Notes: generated by a model not told the origin, from the letters alone. Positions 18,189 to 29,597 are shown, counted from the stretch's first letter. The stretch is DNA of 64,000 bases from Acidobacteria bacterium SCN 69-37 (GCA_001724025.1 MEDJ01000003.1:90001-154000); one strand, 5' to 3'. Program-made: numbers and translations.

Positions 18189-19826
18189 ATGATCTCGCTC
18201 ACGCGCGTCAGCAAGCAGTACGGCCGGCAGCTCCTGTTCGTCGACGCCTCGTTCCAGATGAACCCGGGCGAGCGGATCGGCCTGGTCGGGCCGAACGGCT
18301 CGGGCAAGACCACGCTGTTCCGCCTGATCACCGGCGAGGAGACGCCCGAGGAAGGCGAGATCTCGGTGCCGAAGAAGACCACCGTCGGCTACTTCCGCCA
18401 GGACATCGAGGAGATGGCGGGCCGCCCGGTCATCGACGTGGTCATCGCGGGCAGCGGCCGTCTCGGCGTGCTGCACCACGAACTCGAGCAGCTGCAGCAG
18501 GCGATGGCCGATCCCGGCCAGGCCGATGACCTGGACCGGATCCTCGAGCGTTTCGGCGTCGTCCAGGAGGAATACGAGCACCTGGGCGGATACGCGCTCG
18601 AGAGTCAGGCGCGCGAGGTGCTGCACGGGCTCGGTTTCGAGGACCGCACCATCGATGGCGACGTCGGCGCGCTGTCGGGCGGCTGGAAGATGCGCGTGGC
18701 CATGGCGCGCGTGCTGCTGGCCCGCCCGGACGTCCTTCTGATGGACGAGCCGACGAACCACCTCGACATCGAGTCGATCGTCTGGCTCGAGGCGTTCCTG
18801 ACGTCGCTGCCAGGCACGCTGCTGATGACGTCGCACGACCGCGACTTCATGAACCGGGTCGTCTCGCGCGTGGTCGAGATCGACGACGGGGAAATCGTCA
18901 GTTACTCGGGTACCTACGACTTCTACGAGCGCGAGCGGGCGCTGCGCGAGGCCAACCGCGAGGCCGCGTTCCAGCGGCAGCAGGCGAAGCTGGCCAAGGA
19001 GCAGCGGTTCATCGAGCGGTTCGCCGCGCACGCGGCCAAGGCGGCGCAGGTGCAGAGCCGCGTCAAGGCGCTCGAGAAAATCGAGAAGATCGAACTGCCG
19101 AAGAAGCGGCCCGTCGTGCACTTCGACTTCCGCCAGCCGCCGCGGTCGGGCGACGACGTGGTGACCATCGACGGCGTGGGCAAGCGGTACGGCGACCGGG
19201 TCATCTACGACGGCTTCAGCCTGTCGATCCAGCGCGGCGAGCGATGGTGCGTGATGGGCCGCAACGGGGCGGGCAAGACGACGCTGTTGCGCCTGATTGC
19301 CGGGGCGATGGCGCCCGATACCGGCGACGTCCGGCTCGGCGCCAGCCTGCGGATGGGGTATTTCGCCCAGCAGTCGCTGCAGCTGCTCGAGGCGGACCGG
19401 ACGGTGTGGGAACAGATCCAGGCCGACTTCCCGCGCGAGAGCGTCGGCGCGCTGCGCAACCTGCTCGGCGCGTTCCAGTTCTCGGGGGACGAGGTCGACA
19501 AGAAGGTTCGGTCGCTGTCGGGCGGCGAGCGGTCGCGCCTGGTCCTGGCGCGGATGCTGCTCGAGCCGCCGAACTTCCTCGTGCTCGACGAACCGACCAA
19601 CCACCTGGACCTGGCCACCAAGGCGATGCTGATCGAGGCCCTGCGGGACTTCGAGGGCACGATGATCTTCGTCTCGCACGATCGCGCGTTCCTGCGCGGC
19701 CTGAGCAACAGGGTGCTCGAACTCGGCGGCGAGAGTGGCACGAGCCCGACGCCGGTCGTCTATCCCGGGTCGTACGTCGAGTACGTCCAGCGGACCGGCC
19801 GTGAGGCCCCCGGGGTGCATGCCTGA
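18189..19826 (+). CDS. ABC-F family ATPase
   Basis: A 545-residue cytoplasmic protein with two ABC ATPase domains and no membrane helices. Walker A motifs are GPNGSGKTT (near residue 37) and GRNGAGKTT (near residue 358). The signatures LSGGWKMRV and LSGGERSRL, and the Walker B blocks LLMDEPTNHLD and LVLDEPTNHLD, are intact. The inter-domain linker (residues 240-310) is charged and helical, as expected for a domain that reaches into the ribosomal E site. ABC-F proteins act on translating ribosomes, and some give antibiotic resistance. Length and linker suggest an Uup/YbiT-like housekeeping type rather than a resistance type (inference). Confidence 0.93.
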   Translation: MISLTRVSKQYGRQLLFVDASFQMNPGERIGLVGPNGSGKTTLFRLITGEETPEEGEISVPKKTTVGYFRQDIEEMAGRPVIDVVIAGSGRLGVLHHELEQLQQAMADPGQADDLDRILERFGVVQEEYEHLGGYALESQAREVLHGLGFEDRTIDGDVGALSGGWKMRVAMARVLLARPDVLLMDEPTNHLDIESIVWLEAFLTSLPGTLLMTSHDRDFMNRVVSRVVEIDDGEIVSYSGTYDFYERERALREANREAAFQRQQAKLAKEQRFIERFAAHAAKAAQVQSRVKALEKIEKIELPKKRPVVHFDFRQPPRSGDDVVTIDGVGKRYGDRVIYDGFSLSIQRGERWCVMGRNGAGKTTLLRLIAGAMAPDTGDVRLGASLRMGYFAQQSLQLLEADRTVWEQIQADFPRESVGALRNLLGAFQFSGDEVDKKVRSLSGGERSRLVLARMLLEPPNFLVLDEPTNHLDLATKAMLIEALRDFEGTMIFVSHDRAFLRGLSNRVLELGGESGTSPTPVVYPGSYVEYVQRTGREAPGVHA

Positions 19827-19854
19827 GCGTGCCGGCGTCGCGGGGTGGGGCGAG

Positions 19855-19884
19855 TTGCAGGACGACCTGCCGTACCACTACAAT
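19855..19884 (+). promoter_or_regulatory. Sigma70-like promoter of the nuo operon
   Basis: TTGCAG (19855-19860) and TACAAT (19879-19884) are separated by 18 bases. Each matches the consensus at five positions for -10 and four for -35. Transcription would start near 19891, leaving a leader of about 110 bases before the nuoA GTG. It is the best-matched promoter I see in the window and lies directly ahead of the 13-gene operon. Confidence 0.6.
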
Positions 19885-19999
19885 TCTCAGACAGTTCCGG
19901 GTAGTGAAGGCTGCCTGGAACCACTGGCGAGGGACTTTGAATCCCCTCCTGAGTTCTGGCTCCCTCCGGTAACCCCGGTGGGTTTCCCCCTCTGTAAGC

Positions 20000-20371
20000 G
20001 TGGCGACAGATACAGCTCCCGCAATGTGGCCGCTCGGGGTCTACTTCCTCGGCATTCTCGTGCTCCTGCTCGGGATGCTCGGGTCGACGTACCTGCTGGG
20101 CGGCCGGACATCCCAGAGGAAGAACCTCCAGCCGTACGAGTCGGGCATCGTCTCGACCGGGTCGGCCCGCGTGCGCCTGTCGGCGCATTTCTACCTGTTT
20201 GCCGTGTTTTTCGTGGTGTTCGACCTCGAGTCGGTCTTCCTCTACACGTGGGCCATCGCCGTCCGCGAAGTGGGCTGGGCGGGGTTCGTCTCCGTGTCGG
20301 TCTTTGTGGCGTCGCTGGCGGCGGCGCTCGTGTATCTCTGGCGCCTCGGGGCGCTGGATTCGTCGCGGTAG
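20000..20371 (+). CDS. nuoA: NADH-quinone oxidoreductase subunit A
   Basis: A 123-residue membrane subunit with three helices (residues 12-34, 65-88, 93-115). The conserved loop [10 protein letters not shown] carries the functionally important Glu, followed by [21 protein letters not shown]. It forms part of the quinone-side membrane/arm interface of complex I. The start used is GTG at 20000; an ATG eight codons later is possible. It opens the nuo operon, behind the promoter at 19855-19884, with nuoB seven bases on. Confidence 0.96.
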   Translation: MATDTAPAMWPLGVYFLGILVLLLGMLGSTYLLGGRTSQRKNLQPYESGIVSTGSARVRLSAHFYLFAVFFVVFDLESVFLYTWAIAVREVGWAGFVSVSVFVASLAAALVYLWRLGALDSSR

Positions 20372-20378
20372 GCCTCTG

Positions 20379-21011
20379 ATGGACTGGTCGCTCACGAAAC
20401 CGGGGGAGCCTGCCAACGGGCCCGTCACGCCGCTGATTGATGCGGTACGCGAGAGCGTCGTGCTGACGCGGCTGCAGGATCTGATCGGCTGGGGACGGAA
20501 GCACTCGGTGTGGCCGTTCAACTTCGGCCTCTCCTGCTGTTTCGTCGAGATGGCGACCAGCCTGACGAGCAAGTACGACCTGGCCCGGTTCGGGTCCGAG
20601 GTCATCCGGGCCACGCCGCGCGAGGCCGACGTAATGGTCGTGGCCGGCACCGTCTTCATCAAGGTCGCGCCCGTCGTCAAGCAGCTCTACGACCAGATGA
20701 TGGAGCCGCGCTGGGTGATTTCCATGGGGTCGTGCGCGAATTCCGGCGGGATGTACGACATCTACAGCGTCGTGCAGGGCGTCGACAAGTTCCTGCCCGT
20801 CGACGTGTACGTGCCCGGGTGTCCGCCCAGGCCCGAGGCGTTCCTCGAGGCCCTGACGCTGCTGCAGGACCAGATCGGTCGCGAGCGCCGGCCGCTCAGC
20901 TGGACCGTCGGGCCGCAGGACATCATCAAGCCCGAGAATCCGATCATGCGCGATCTCAAACGCGACGAACGCCGGCAGCGCGGAACGTTGCGCCCGATCG
21001 ATTCCATCTGA
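20379..21011 (+). CDS. nuoB: NADH-quinone oxidoreductase subunit B (cluster N2)
   Basis: A 210-residue peripheral-arm subunit holding cluster N2, the last iron-sulfur centre before quinone. The four ligands are visible: tandem cysteines in SCCFVEMA (near residue 50), then [11 protein letters not shown] and [10 protein letters not shown]. [18 protein letters not shown] is also conserved. The C-terminal tail ([17 protein letters not shown]) resembles that of the E. coli subunit. It starts seven bases after nuoA and ends eight bases before the nuoCD start. Confidence 0.98.
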   Translation: MDWSLTKPGEPANGPVTPLIDAVRESVVLTRLQDLIGWGRKHSVWPFNFGLSCCFVEMATSLTSKYDLARFGSEVIRATPREADVMVVAGTVFIKVAPVVKQLYDQMMEPRWVISMGSCANSGGMYDIYSVVQGVDKFLPVDVYVPGCPPRPEAFLEALTLLQDQIGRERRPLSWTVGPQDIIKPENPIMRDLKRDERRQRGTLRPIDSI

Positions 21012-21019
21012 CCCGTCGC

Positions 21020-22789
21020 GTGTCGCCCGATTCCCTCTCTCCCGTGTCTTCCCCCATCCACGCCGAACTCGAGGCCCGGTTCCCGGCGGGACTGTTCCCC
21101 GACGGCGAGCGACGGGACAACGTGCCGACGTTCTGGGTCGACGCCGGCCTGGCGCCGCGCGTGCTGCGGTTCCTGAAGACCGAGGTCGAGCGGCCCTACC
21201 CGGTGCTCTACGACCTGTTCGTCGTCGACGAGCGGACGCGCGTGGAGCGGACCTCGCCCGACGCCACGAGCGAGTACACGGTCGTCTATCACCTGCTCTC
21301 GTTCGACAGGAACGAGGACATCCGGATCAAGGCCATCGTCAGCGCCGAGACGGGGGGCGTCGACTCGATCGTCGACCTGTGGCCGTCGGCGAACTGGTAC
21401 GAGCGCGAGGCCTGGGACATGTTCGGCGTGACCTTCCGCGGTCATCCGCACCTGCGCCGGATCCTGATGCCGAACACCTGGATCGGGCACCCGCTGCGCA
21501 AGGATCACCCGGCGCGCGCCACCGAGATCGAGCCGTTCCAGCTGCCCGACGAGAAGCTGCAGCGCGAGCAGGAGGCGATGGCGTTCCGGCCCGAAGAGTG
21601 GGGGCTCGATCGCGGCACCGACGAGTTCGACTACCTGTTCCTGAACCTGGGCCCGCACCACCCGGGCACGCACGGCCTGCTGCGCATCATCCTGCAGCTC
21701 GACGGCGAGGAGATCGTCAACGCGATTCCCGACATCGGGTATCACCACCGCGGCGCCGAGAAGATGGGCGAGCGGCAGACCTGGCACACGTTCATCCCGT
21801 ACACCGATCGGATCGACTACCTGAGCGGGGTGATGAACAACCTGCCGTACCTGATGGCGGTCGAGACGCTCGCCGGCATCACGGTCCCGCCCCGCGCGCA
21901 GATGATCCGCGTGATGATGTCGGAGTTCTTCCGCATCGCGAGTCACCTGGTGTGGTTCGGGACGTTCGCGCAGGACTTGGGCGCGCTCTCGCCGACGTTC
22001 TTCATGTTCAACGACCGCGAGCGCATCCTCCAGATCGTGGAGGCGGTGTGCGGCGGCCGCATGCACCCGAGCTGGTTCCGCATCGGCGGCGTGGCCCACG
22101 ATCTGCCGAACGGCTGGGACGGCCTGGTCCGGAGCTTCATCGACTACTTCCCGCCGCGGCTGCGCGAATACGAAGTGGCGCTGATGAAGAACACGATCTT
22201 CCGCAAGCGGACGATCGGCATCGGCGCCTATACGCTGCAGGAGGCGATCGACTGGGGCGTGACCGGGCCCGGCCTGCGCGCCTGCGGCATGGCCTGGGAT
22301 CTGCGCAAGGCCCGGCCCTATTCAGGCTTCGAGCAGTTCGAGTTCGACGTGCCGACGGCGACGAAGGGCGACTGCTACGCGCGCGCCGAGGTGCGCATCG
22401 AGGAGATGCGCCAGAGCCTGCGCATCATCGAGCAGTGCCTGCGCAACATGCCCGAGGGGTTCGTCAAGTCCGATCACCCGCTGGCCACGCCGCCGCGCAA
22501 GGATCGGACGATGCACGACATCGAGACCCTCATCACGCATTTCCTGAACGTGAGCTGGGGACCGGTCATCCCGCGCGGGGAGGCGTTCTCGGGCATCGAG
22601 GGCAGCAAGGGCGCCTACGGCTACTTCCTGATCAGCGACGGCAACACGATGTCGTACCGCACCCGCATCCGCACGCCGTCCTTTCCGCACCTGCAGATGC
22701 TCCCGCGGCTCAGCCGCGGCGTGACGGTGTCCGATCTGCTGGCGATTCTCGGGAGCATGGACTACGTGCTGGCCGACGTGGACCGGTGA
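21020..22789 (+). CDS. nuoCD: Fused NADH-quinone oxidoreductase subunits C and D
   Basis: A 589-residue fusion of the 30-kDa (NuoC, about residues 10-185) and 49-kDa (NuoD, about 200-589) subunits. NuoC signatures are [24 protein letters not shown]; NuoD signatures are [25 protein letters not shown] and [14 protein letters not shown]. NuoD forms much of the quinone chamber with NuoB. There is no stop or frameshift between the halves, so the fusion is real. This C-D fusion is typical of the enterobacterial-type enzyme. Two in-frame GTGs (21020, 21044) could start it. Confidence 0.97.
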   Translation: MSPDSLSPVSSPIHAELEARFPAGLFPDGERRDNVPTFWVDAGLAPRVLRFLKTEVERPYPVLYDLFVVDERTRVERTSPDATSEYTVVYHLLSFDRNEDIRIKAIVSAETGGVDSIVDLWPSANWYEREAWDMFGVTFRGHPHLRRILMPNTWIGHPLRKDHPARATEIEPFQLPDEKLQREQEAMAFRPEEWGLDRGTDEFDYLFLNLGPHHPGTHGLLRIILQLDGEEIVNAIPDIGYHHRGAEKMGERQTWHTFIPYTDRIDYLSGVMNNLPYLMAVETLAGITVPPRAQMIRVMMSEFFRIASHLVWFGTFAQDLGALSPTFFMFNDRERILQIVEAVCGGRMHPSWFRIGGVAHDLPNGWDGLVRSFIDYFPPRLREYEVALMKNTIFRKRTIGIGAYTLQEAIDWGVTGPGLRACGMAWDLRKARPYSGFEQFEFDVPTATKGDCYARAEVRIEEMRQSLRIIEQCLRNMPEGFVKSDHPLATPPRKDRTMHDIETLITHFLNVSWGPVIPRGEAFSGIEGSKGAYGYFLISDGNTMSYRTRIRTPSFPHLQMLPRLSRGVTVSDLLAILGSMDYVLADVDR

Positions 22790-22793
22790 CGCG

Positions 22794-23258
22794 ATGTTGA
22801 GCGACGCGATCAAGCAGGAAATCGAATCCCACATCCACGAGCCGGAGCACCGCGCCGCCGCCTGCACCGAAGCGTTGCGCATCGTCCAGCGCGAGCGCGG
22901 CTGGATCGACGACGAAAGCCTGGCGGAGGTCGCCGAGTTCCTCGGCATGAGCCCGCACGAGCTCGATGGGGTGGCGACGTTCTTCAACCTGATCCATCGC
23001 CGCCCCGTGGGGCGTCACGTGATCCGCGTGTGCGCCAGCGTGAGCTGCTGGGTGATGGGCTACGAGGGGCTGCGCGAGAAGCTGCTCGCGCACCTCGGGG
23101 TCGAGATGGGCGAGACGACCGCCGACGGCCGGTTCACGGTGGTGCCGAACCAGTGCCTCGGCTGCTGCGACAGGGCCCCGGCGCTGATGATCGGCCGCGA
23201 TCTCTACCGCGACGTGAACCCGGACGCCCTCGAGGCGATCCTGGAGCCGTACCGATGA
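22794..23258 (+). CDS. nuoE: NADH-quinone oxidoreductase subunit E (cluster N1a)
   Basis: A 154-residue thioredoxin-fold 2Fe-2S subunit of the NADH-dehydrogenase module. The cluster ligands are the cysteines in CASVSC (near residue 80) and CLGCCD (near residue 122). An N-terminal helical bundle (IVQRERGWIDDESLAEVAEFLGMSPHELDGVATFFN) is typical. It starts four bases after nuoCD, and its stop overlaps the nuoF ATG (ATGA). Confidence 0.97.
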   Translation: MLSDAIKQEIESHIHEPEHRAAACTEALRIVQRERGWIDDESLAEVAEFLGMSPHELDGVATFFNLIHRRPVGRHVIRVCASVSCWVMGYEGLREKLLAHLGVEMGETTADGRFTVVPNQCLGCCDRAPALMIGRDLYRDVNPDALEAILEPYR

Positions 23259-24541
23259 GCGATCCGACGCACGATCTGCCGCTGACCGGCGCGATCAAGA
23301 CCGACGGCACGCCGCTCTCGCTGCGCGAGTACGAGGCGATCGGCGGCTACGCGGCCGTGCGCGCCGCGCTGTCGGGGCTGGCGCCGGCCGACGTGACGGC
23401 GCGCGTCAAGGACGCCGGGCTGCGCGGCCGCGGCGGTGCCGGATTCCCGACGGGCATCAAGTGGGCGCTCGTGCCGATGGGCGACGACGCCCCGCACCCG
23501 AAGTATCTCGTGGTCAACGCCGACGAGATGGAGCCGGGCACGTTCAAGGATCGGCTGCTGCTCGAGGGCAATCCGCACCAGTTGATCGAGGGCGTGATCC
23601 TGGCGGCGTACGCCATCCAGGCCGACATCGCCTACATCTTCCTGCGCGGGGAGTACACGGTCGCCGAGGACCGCCTGCACCACGCGCTGCACGAGGCGTA
23701 CGAGGCCGGGTACCTCGGCCGGCACATCCTCGGCGGGCCGTGGAGCCTCGGTCTCCACCTGCACATGAGCATCGGCCGTTACATCTGCGGCGAGGAGACG
23801 GCGCTGCTCAACGCGCTCGAGGGCAAGCGCGCGACGCCGCGGACGAAGCCGCCGTTTCCGCAGATCAGCGGGCTGTGGGGCAAGCCGACGATCGTCAACA
23901 ACGTCGAGACGCTCTGCAACGTGCCGCCGATCGTGGCGCGCGGGGCCGAGTGGTTCAAGGGCCTGAGCCGGACGCCCAACGGCGGCACGAAGATGTTCGG
24001 CGTCAGCGGCAAGGCGAAGCGGCCGGGCCTGTGGGAACGGCCGCTCGGCACGACGATCGGCGAGATCCTCGACCTGGCCGGCGGCATGCGCGACGGGCTC
24101 ACGCTGCGCGGGATCATCCCGGGTGGCGCATCGACCGACTTCCTCGGCCCCGAGCACCTCGACGTGCAGATGGACTTCGACACGGTGCCGAAGGTGGGCA
24201 GCCGCATGGGCACGGGCACGATGATCCTGCTCGACGACCGGACGTGTCCGGTGGGCATGGTGCACAACCTGATGCAGTTCTTCGCGCAGGAATCGTGCGG
24301 CTGGTGCACGCCGTGTCGCGACGGTCTGCCGTGGGTGCAGAAAGTGGTCGGTGCGATCGAGGCGGGCCAGGGACGCGAGGACGACCTGGACGTGCTGCGT
24401 CGCCATGCGCGCCTGCTCGGCCCCGGCCTGACGTTCTGCGCCCTGGCCCCCGGGGCCACCGCGCCGCTCGGCAGCGCACTCGTGCGGTTCAAGGACGACT
24501 TCGAGCGCCACATCCGCGACCAGCGGTGCGCGTGGAACTGA
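23255..24541 (+). CDS. nuoF: NADH-quinone oxidoreductase subunit F (FMN, NADH site, N3)
   Basis: A 428-residue subunit that binds NADH, FMN and cluster N3. The FMN/NADH motifs are GLRGRGGAGFPTGIKW (near residue 57), VVNADEMEPGTFKDR and the acidic GRYICGEETALLNALEGK. The N3 ligands are in ESCGWCTPCRDG (near residue 348) plus the cysteine in TFCALAPGA. It is translationally coupled to nuoE by a four-base overlap. Electrons enter the complex here. Confidence 0.98.
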   Translation: MSDPTHDLPLTGAIKTDGTPLSLREYEAIGGYAAVRAALSGLAPADVTARVKDAGLRGRGGAGFPTGIKWALVPMGDDAPHPKYLVVNADEMEPGTFKDRLLLEGNPHQLIEGVILAAYAIQADIAYIFLRGEYTVAEDRLHHALHEAYEAGYLGRHILGGPWSLGLHLHMSIGRYICGEETALLNALEGKRATPRTKPPFPQISGLWGKPTIVNNVETLCNVPPIVARGAEWFKGLSRTPNGGTKMFGVSGKAKRPGLWERPLGTTIGEILDLAGGMRDGLTLRGIIPGGASTDFLGPEHLDVQMDFDTVPKVGSRMGTGTMILLDDRTCPVGMVHNLMQFFAQESCGWCTPCRDGLPWVQKVVGAIEAGQGREDDLDVLRRHARLLGPGLTFCALAPGATAPLGSALVRFKDDFERHIRDQRCAWN

Positions 24542-24544
24542 GCG

Positions 24545-27274
24545 ATGCCTACCATCTTCATTGACGGCAAACCGGTCGAGATTCAAGGCAACGAGAACCT
24601 GCTCGAAGCGCTGATCGAACTCGGCCTGAACGTGCCGTACTTCTGCTGGCATCCGGCGCTCGGATCGGCCGGGGCGTGCCGGCAATGCGCGGTGACGCAG
24701 TACAAGGACGAACAGGACACGCGCGGCCGCATCGTCATGAGCTGCATGACGCCGGCCGTCGAGGGTCTGCGCATCTCGGTCGACGATGCCGCGTCGAAGG
24801 AGTTCCGCGCCAGCATCATCGAGTGGATGATGACCTATCATCCGCACGATTGCCCCGTGTGTGACGAAGGGGGCGAGTGCCATCTGCAGGACATGACGGT
24901 GATGACCGGCCACAGCTATCGCCGGTACCGTTTCGACAAGCGGACTCACAGGAACCAGGATCTCGGGCCGCTGGTCAACCACGAGATGAACCGCTGCATC
25001 GAGTGCTACCGGTGCGTGCGGTTCTACAAGGATTTCGCCGGCGGCACCGACCTCGACGTGTTCTCGAGCCACAACCACGTCTACTTCGGGCGACACGAGG
25101 ACGGCACGCTCGAGAGCGAGTTCAGCGGCAACCTCGTCGAGGTGTGCCCGACGGGCGTGTTCACCGACAAGACGCTGAAGAAGCACTTCACGCGCCGGTG
25201 GGACTACACGACCGCGCCCTCGGTCTGCACGCACTGCTCGCTCGGCTGCAATATCACCCCGGGTGAGCGCTACGGCGAACTGCGGCGGATCCGCAACCGG
25301 TACAACCGCGACGTCAACGGCTACTTCCTGTGCGACCGCGGCCGGTACGGCTACGAGTTCGTCAACGAGCCGCGGCGCCCGAAGCGTCCGATGCGGCGGG
25401 TGCCCGAGGCGGCCGGCAACCAGTTCCGCGAGGTGACGCGCGAGGAGGCGATGGGCGCACTCGGCGCGCTCGTCAGGGACGGCGGACCCGTGATCGGGAT
25501 CGGGTCGCCGCGCGCGTCGGTCGAGGCGAACTTCGCGCTGCGTCTGCTCGTCGGTGCCGAGAACTTCTACCTGGGCCTGTCGAAGGACGAGAACGCGCTG
25601 ATGGCCGCCACGCTCGAGGCGGTGCTGGAGGGGCCGGCGCGGCAGCCGAGCCTGGGAGAGATCCCCAAGCACGACGCGGTGTTCATCCTCGGCGAGGATC
25701 TGACCAACGTCGCGCCGCTGGCCGCGCTGCACGTGCGGCAGACCGTGCGCAACAAGCCGCGCGCGCGGGCGCGGGCGCTCGGCATCCCGGACTGGAACGT
25801 CCTGCCGGTCTCGCGCGTGATCGACACGGAACGCGGCCCGGTCCACATCGCCACGCCCTACGGCGGCAAGCTCGACGATATCGCGGCCTCGACGTTCCGG
25901 GCGACGCCGGACGCGATCGCGCAGCTCGGGTTCGCCGTGGCGCACGCGATCGCGACCGATGCACCCGATCCGGGACCGCTGCCGGAGGAGACGCGCGCGC
26001 TGGCCGCGCGCATTGCCGCCGACCTGCTCGAGGCCGAGCGGCCGCTGGTCGTGGCCGGCCCGTCGTGCGACAGCGTCGAGGTGATTCGCGCCGCCGCCAA
26101 CGTGGCCTGGGCGCTCTGCCGCCGCGGCCGGACGACGGCCGGCCTGTTCTACACGGCGCACGAGGCCAACTCGGTCGGGCTCGAGATGATGGGCGGCGGC
26201 CACCTCGAGGACGCGGCGGCCGCGGTGCTCGAAGGCCGCGCACGCGCCGTCATCGTGCTCGAGAACGATCTCTACCGCCGCGCCGACGCGCGGCTGGTCG
26301 ACGCGATGATCGAGAAGGCCGGCACGCTCGTGGTCATCGATCACCTGATGACGCCCACGGGCATCCGCGCCGACATCGTGCTGCCGGCCGCGACGTTCGC
26401 CGAGGGCGCGGGCACGCTGGTCAACAACGTCGGCAGCGCGCAGCGCTTCATCGAGGTCCTGCGTCCCGCCGGCGAGATTACCGAGAGCTGGCGCTGGCTG
26501 CGCCGCATCAACACGGCGGCCGGCCGCAGCACCGTCACGCAGTGGGTCGATCTCGACTCCTTCCTGCGCGAGCTGGTCGGCGAGCTGCCGGTCTTCGCGC
26601 GCATCGTCAACGTGGCTCCGCCCGCGTCGTTCCGCGTCGGCGGCCGGAAGATTCCGAGGCAGTCGCACCGCTACAGCGGGCGGACCGCCATGAATGCCAA
26701 CATCGCCGTGAGCGAGGGCGCCGTGGCGCAGGATCTCGACTCGCCGCTGGCGTTCACGATGGAAGGCTTCCCGCGCATGACGCCTGCGAAGCTGATGGCG
26801 TCGTTCTGGACGCCCGGCTGGAACTCCGCGCAGTCGATCACCCGCTTCCAGGAAGAAGTGAACGGGCCGCTCGAGGGCGGCGATCCCGGGATCCGGCTGA
26901 TCGAACCGGCGGCCGGCGACGGCCGGCCGTACTACGCGCCGGCGCCCGTTGCGTCGGCGGCGACGGGCACCCTGCTCGCCATCGAGCGCCTGCACATCTT
27001 CGGCAGCGAGGAACTGAGCGCCCGTGCGCCGGGCATCGCCACGCTCGCCCCGACACCGTACGTGCTGCTGCACCCCGAGGACGCGGCCGCGGTCGGGTTG
27101 GCGGAGGGTGAGATGGCCGAGGTGCTCCTGACCGATCAGCTGCCCGTGCGGCTGCCGGTCGTCTGCGCCCCGGCGATCGCCCGCGGCGTCCTGGCGCTGC
27201 CGCGTGGACTGAGCGGACTGCCGTTCGTCTCACTGCCGGCATCGGGGACCGTCAGAAAGGCACCGGTGGCGTGA
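24545..27274 (+). CDS. nuoG: NADH-quinone oxidoreductase subunit G, E. coli type
   Basis: A 909-residue iron-sulfur subunit. The N-terminal 2Fe-2S domain has [17 protein letters not shown] and a later Cys in [24 protein letters not shown] and [16 protein letters not shown] carry N5/N4 ligands. The segment [10 protein letters not shown] plus FLCDRGRYG further on supplies the CxxCxxxC...C set of the extra cluster N7. A long molybdopterin-oxidoreductase-like domain follows to the end. Length (E. coli about 908) and the [15 protein letters not shown] segment are very close to the enterobacterial protein. It starts three bases after nuoF and its stop overlaps the nuoH ATG by one base. Confidence 0.97.
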   Translation: MPTIFIDGKPVEIQGNENLLEALIELGLNVPYFCWHPALGSAGACRQCAVTQYKDEQDTRGRIVMSCMTPAVEGLRISVDDAASKEFRASIIEWMMTYHPHDCPVCDEGGECHLQDMTVMTGHSYRRYRFDKRTHRNQDLGPLVNHEMNRCIECYRCVRFYKDFAGGTDLDVFSSHNHVYFGRHEDGTLESEFSGNLVEVCPTGVFTDKTLKKHFTRRWDYTTAPSVCTHCSLGCNITPGERYGELRRIRNRYNRDVNGYFLCDRGRYGYEFVNEPRRPKRPMRRVPEAAGNQFREVTREEAMGALGALVRDGGPVIGIGSPRASVEANFALRLLVGAENFYLGLSKDENALMAATLEAVLEGPARQPSLGEIPKHDAVFILGEDLTNVAPLAALHVRQTVRNKPRARARALGIPDWNVLPVSRVIDTERGPVHIATPYGGKLDDIAASTFRATPDAIAQLGFAVAHAIATDAPDPGPLPEETRALAARIAADLLEAERPLVVAGPSCDSVEVIRAAANVAWALCRRGRTTAGLFYTAHEANSVGLEMMGGGHLEDAAAAVLEGRARAVIVLENDLYRRADARLVDAMIEKAGTLVVIDHLMTPTGIRADIVLPAATFAEGAGTLVNNVGSAQRFIEVLRPAGEITESWRWLRRINTAAGRSTVTQWVDLDSFLRELVGELPVFARIVNVAPPASFRVGGRKIPRQSHRYSGRTAMNANIAVSEGAVAQDLDSPLAFTMEGFPRMTPAKLMASFWTPGWNSAQSITRFQEEVNGPLEGGDPGIRLIEPAAGDGRPYYAPAPVASAATGTLLAIERLHIFGSEELSARAPGIATLAPTPYVLLHPEDAAAVGLAEGEMAEVLLTDQLPVRLPVVCAPAIARGVLALPRGLSGLPFVSLPASGTVRKAPVA

Positions 27275-28236
27275 TGGCGATCGACTTCGAGACGCTTCGT
27301 CCGCTCCTGATCATCGTTGGCGTGCTCGGCTGCCTCGTGCTGACGGCCAGCCTCAACATCTGGATCGAGCGTCGCCTTCTCGCGTTGTGGCAGGACCGGT
27401 ACGGCCCGAACCGCGTCGGGCCGTTCGGGCTCGGGCACGTGGTGGCCGACGTCATCAAGATCTCGTTCAAGGAAGACTGGATCCCGCCGTTCGCCGACAA
27501 GGCCGTGTTCGTGCTGGCGCCGGCGATCATCATGACCACGGCGCTGATGTCGTTCGCGGTGATGCCGTTCGCCCCGGGCATCAGCGTGGTCGACCTGAAC
27601 GTCGGCATCCTGTTCGTGCTCGCGCTGTCGTCGATCGGCGTCTACAGTGTGGCGCTCGCCGGCTGGTCGTCGAACAGCAAATATTCGCTGCTCGGTGGCC
27701 TGCGGGCCTCGGCGCAGATGCTGGCCTACGAAGTGTTCATGGGCCTGTCGCTGATGGGGGTCGTGGCGATGGCCGGGTCGTTCAACCTCCGCGACATCGT
27801 GCTCGCACAGCAGGGGATGTGGTTCGTCGTGCCGCAGTTCCTCGGCTTCGTCGTCTTCTTCATCGCCGGCGTGGCCGAGACGCACCGCATCCCGTTCGAC
27901 CTGCCCGAGGCCGAGAGCGAGCTGGGCGCTGGCTTCCACAGCGAGTACTCGGGGATGAAGTTCGGCGCGTTCTTCGTCGGCGAGTACATCGGGATCACGC
28001 TGATTTCGGCGCTGACGGCCACGCTGTTCTTCGGCGGCTGGCAGGGGCCGCTGCTGCCGCCGGTGGTCTGGTTCGTGATCAAGACTTTCTCCTTCATCTC
28101 GATCTTCGTGCTGCTGCGCGCCTCGCTGCCGCGGCTGCGGTACGACCAGCTCATGACGTTCGGCTGGAAGATCATGCTGCCGCTGTCACTGGCGAACCTG
28201 CTGGTGACCGGGGCGGTCATCCTGATGAGGCAGTGA
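27274..28236 (+). CDS. nuoH: NADH-quinone oxidoreductase subunit H
   Basis: A 320-residue membrane subunit with eight predicted helices. It forms the quinone entry channel and links the peripheral arm to the antiporter-like subunits. Conserved segments are [22 protein letters not shown] (near residue 31), the matrix-facing loop [30 protein letters not shown] (near residue 205), and [13 protein letters not shown]. The ATG shares a base with the nuoG stop (TGATG), so the two are coupled. Confidence 0.98.
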   Translation: MAIDFETLRPLLIIVGVLGCLVLTASLNIWIERRLLALWQDRYGPNRVGPFGLGHVVADVIKISFKEDWIPPFADKAVFVLAPAIIMTTALMSFAVMPFAPGISVVDLNVGILFVLALSSIGVYSVALAGWSSNSKYSLLGGLRASAQMLAYEVFMGLSLMGVVAMAGSFNLRDIVLAQQGMWFVVPQFLGFVVFFIAGVAETHRIPFDLPEAESELGAGFHSEYSGMKFGAFFVGEYIGITLISALTATLFFGGWQGPLLPPVVWFVIKTFSFISIFVLLRASLPRLRYDQLMTFGWKIMLPLSLANLLVTGAVILMRQ

Positions 28237-28239
28237 CGG

Positions 28240-28755
28240 ATGTTGAGCAACCTGCGCACGATCTGGCTCGTCTTCAAGCACGCGTTCGCCAAGCGCGTGA
28301 CCGTGCAGTACCCGGAGGAGAAGCCGGCGCTGGCGCCGCGCTGGCGTGGCCGGATCGTGCTCACGCTCGATCCCGACGGCCAGGAGCGCTGCGTGGCGTG
28401 CAACCTGTGCGCGGTGGCCTGTCCCGTGTCGTGCATCGCGCTGCAGGCGACCGAGGACGAGACCGGCCGCCGCTACCCGGAGTTCTTCCGCATCAACTTC
28501 TCGCGCTGCATCTTCTGCGGCTACTGCGAAGAGGCGTGTCCGACCTACGCGATCCAGCTCACGCCGGACTTCGAGATGTCGGAATACAAGCGGCAGAACC
28601 TGGTGTACGAGAAGGAGGACCTGCTGGTGAACGGGCAGGGCAAGTATCCCGGGTACAACTTCTACCGCGTGGCCGGGCTGGCCATCGGCGGCAAGGGCAA
28701 GGGCGAGGCCGAGAACGAGGCGCCCCCTGTCGACGTGCGGAGTCTGGTTCCCTGA
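28240..28755 (+). CDS. nuoI: NADH-quinone oxidoreductase subunit I (clusters N6a/N6b)
   Basis: A 171-residue 8Fe ferredoxin-type subunit. The two CxxCxxCxxxCP motifs are [18 protein letters not shown] (near residue 50) and [18 protein letters not shown] (near residue 87). N-terminal residues 1-35 form the amphipathic helix that lies on the membrane. It carries electrons toward N2 in NuoB. It starts three bases after nuoH. Confidence 0.98.
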   Translation: MLSNLRTIWLVFKHAFAKRVTVQYPEEKPALAPRWRGRIVLTLDPDGQERCVACNLCAVACPVSCIALQATEDETGRRYPEFFRINFSRCIFCGYCEEACPTYAIQLTPDFEMSEYKRQNLVYEKEDLLVNGQGKYPGYNFYRVAGLAIGGKGKGEAENEAPPVDVRSLVP

Positions 28756-28762
28756 GGCGGCG

Positions 28763-29281
28763 ATGGACCTGTTCTTCTATCTGGCATCCGGCGTCGCCGT
28801 GGTTGCGACCCTCATGGCGCTCACGCGGCTCAACGCGGTGCACTCGCTGCTCTACATGGTCGTGTCGCTGCTGTCGGTGGCGCTGATCTTCTTCGTGCTC
28901 GGGGCCCCGTATCTCGCGGCGCTGCAGGCGATCGTCTATGCCGGCGCCATCATGGTCCTGTTCGTGTTCGTCATCATGCTGCTCAACCAGGGGCCGCAGG
29001 CGGTGGCCGTGGAACGCCAGTGGCTGTCGCCACAGACCTGGGTCGGCCCCTCGATCCTGGCCGGCGTGCTCTTCGTCGAGATGGTACTCCTGTTGCGCGG
29101 CGATCCCGCATGGCTGCCGGGCCAGCGCGTCATCGGGCCGAAGGAAGTCAGCCTGGCACTGTTCGGGCCCTACATCCTGGTCGTCGAACTCGCGTCGCTG
29201 CTGCTGCTCGCCGGGCTGATTGCCGCCTACCACCTCGGCCGGCGCGAAGTCGACACGTCGCACGGCGCGGGGGGACGGTGA
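28763..29281 (+). CDS. nuoJ: NADH-quinone oxidoreductase subunit J
   Basis: A 172-residue membrane subunit with five helices. The conserved helix 3 segment [25 protein letters not shown], with the pi-bulge region, is intact. It participates in the proton-coupling axis of the membrane arm. Its stop overlaps the nuoK ATG by one base. Confidence 0.96.
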   Translation: MDLFFYLASGVAVVATLMALTRLNAVHSLLYMVVSLLSVALIFFVLGAPYLAALQAIVYAGAIMVLFVFVIMLLNQGPQAVAVERQWLSPQTWVGPSILAGVLFVEMVLLLRGDPAWLPGQRVIGPKEVSLALFGPYILVVELASLLLLAGLIAAYHLGRREVDTSHGAGGR

Positions 29282-29595
29282 TGGCGCAGATTCCGCTCGA
29301 ACACGGCCTGCTGCTGGCCGCCACCCTGTTCGCGCTCGGCTTTGCGGGCCTGATCGTGCGCCGCAACATCATGTTCGTGCTCCTGAGCGTGGAGATCATG
29401 CTCAACGCGGCCGGACTCGCGTTCGTCGTGGCCGGGTCGCGCTGGGAGCAGGCCGACGGTCAGGTGATGTTCCTCGTCATCTTGACGATGGCCGCGGCCG
29501 AGGTGGCGGTGGCACTCGCGATCGTGCTGCGCTTCTATCGCCAGTACCAGACGCTCGACGTCGATGCGGCCGATCGGCTGCGGGAGCAGGCCTGA
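29281..29595 (+). CDS. nuoK: NADH-quinone oxidoreductase subunit K
   Basis: A 104-residue three-helix membrane subunit. The two essential membrane glutamates are in [13 protein letters not shown] (near residue 38) and [13 protein letters not shown] (near residue 74). The ATG overlaps the nuoJ stop (TGATG). Small size and position between J and L are standard. Confidence 0.97.
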   Translation: MAQIPLEHGLLLAATLFALGFAGLIVRRNIMFVLLSVEIMLNAAGLAFVVAGSRWEQADGQVMFLVILTMAAAEVAVALAIVLRFYRQYQTLDVDAADRLREQA

Positions 29596-29597
29596 AC

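Noticed and set aside
23204..27073. A 1289-codon open frame on the minus strand
   Set aside because: It is antisense to nuoF and nuoG, whose products are unmistakable. GC-rich coding sequence often leaves the opposite frame open, and the translation has no recognisable motif.
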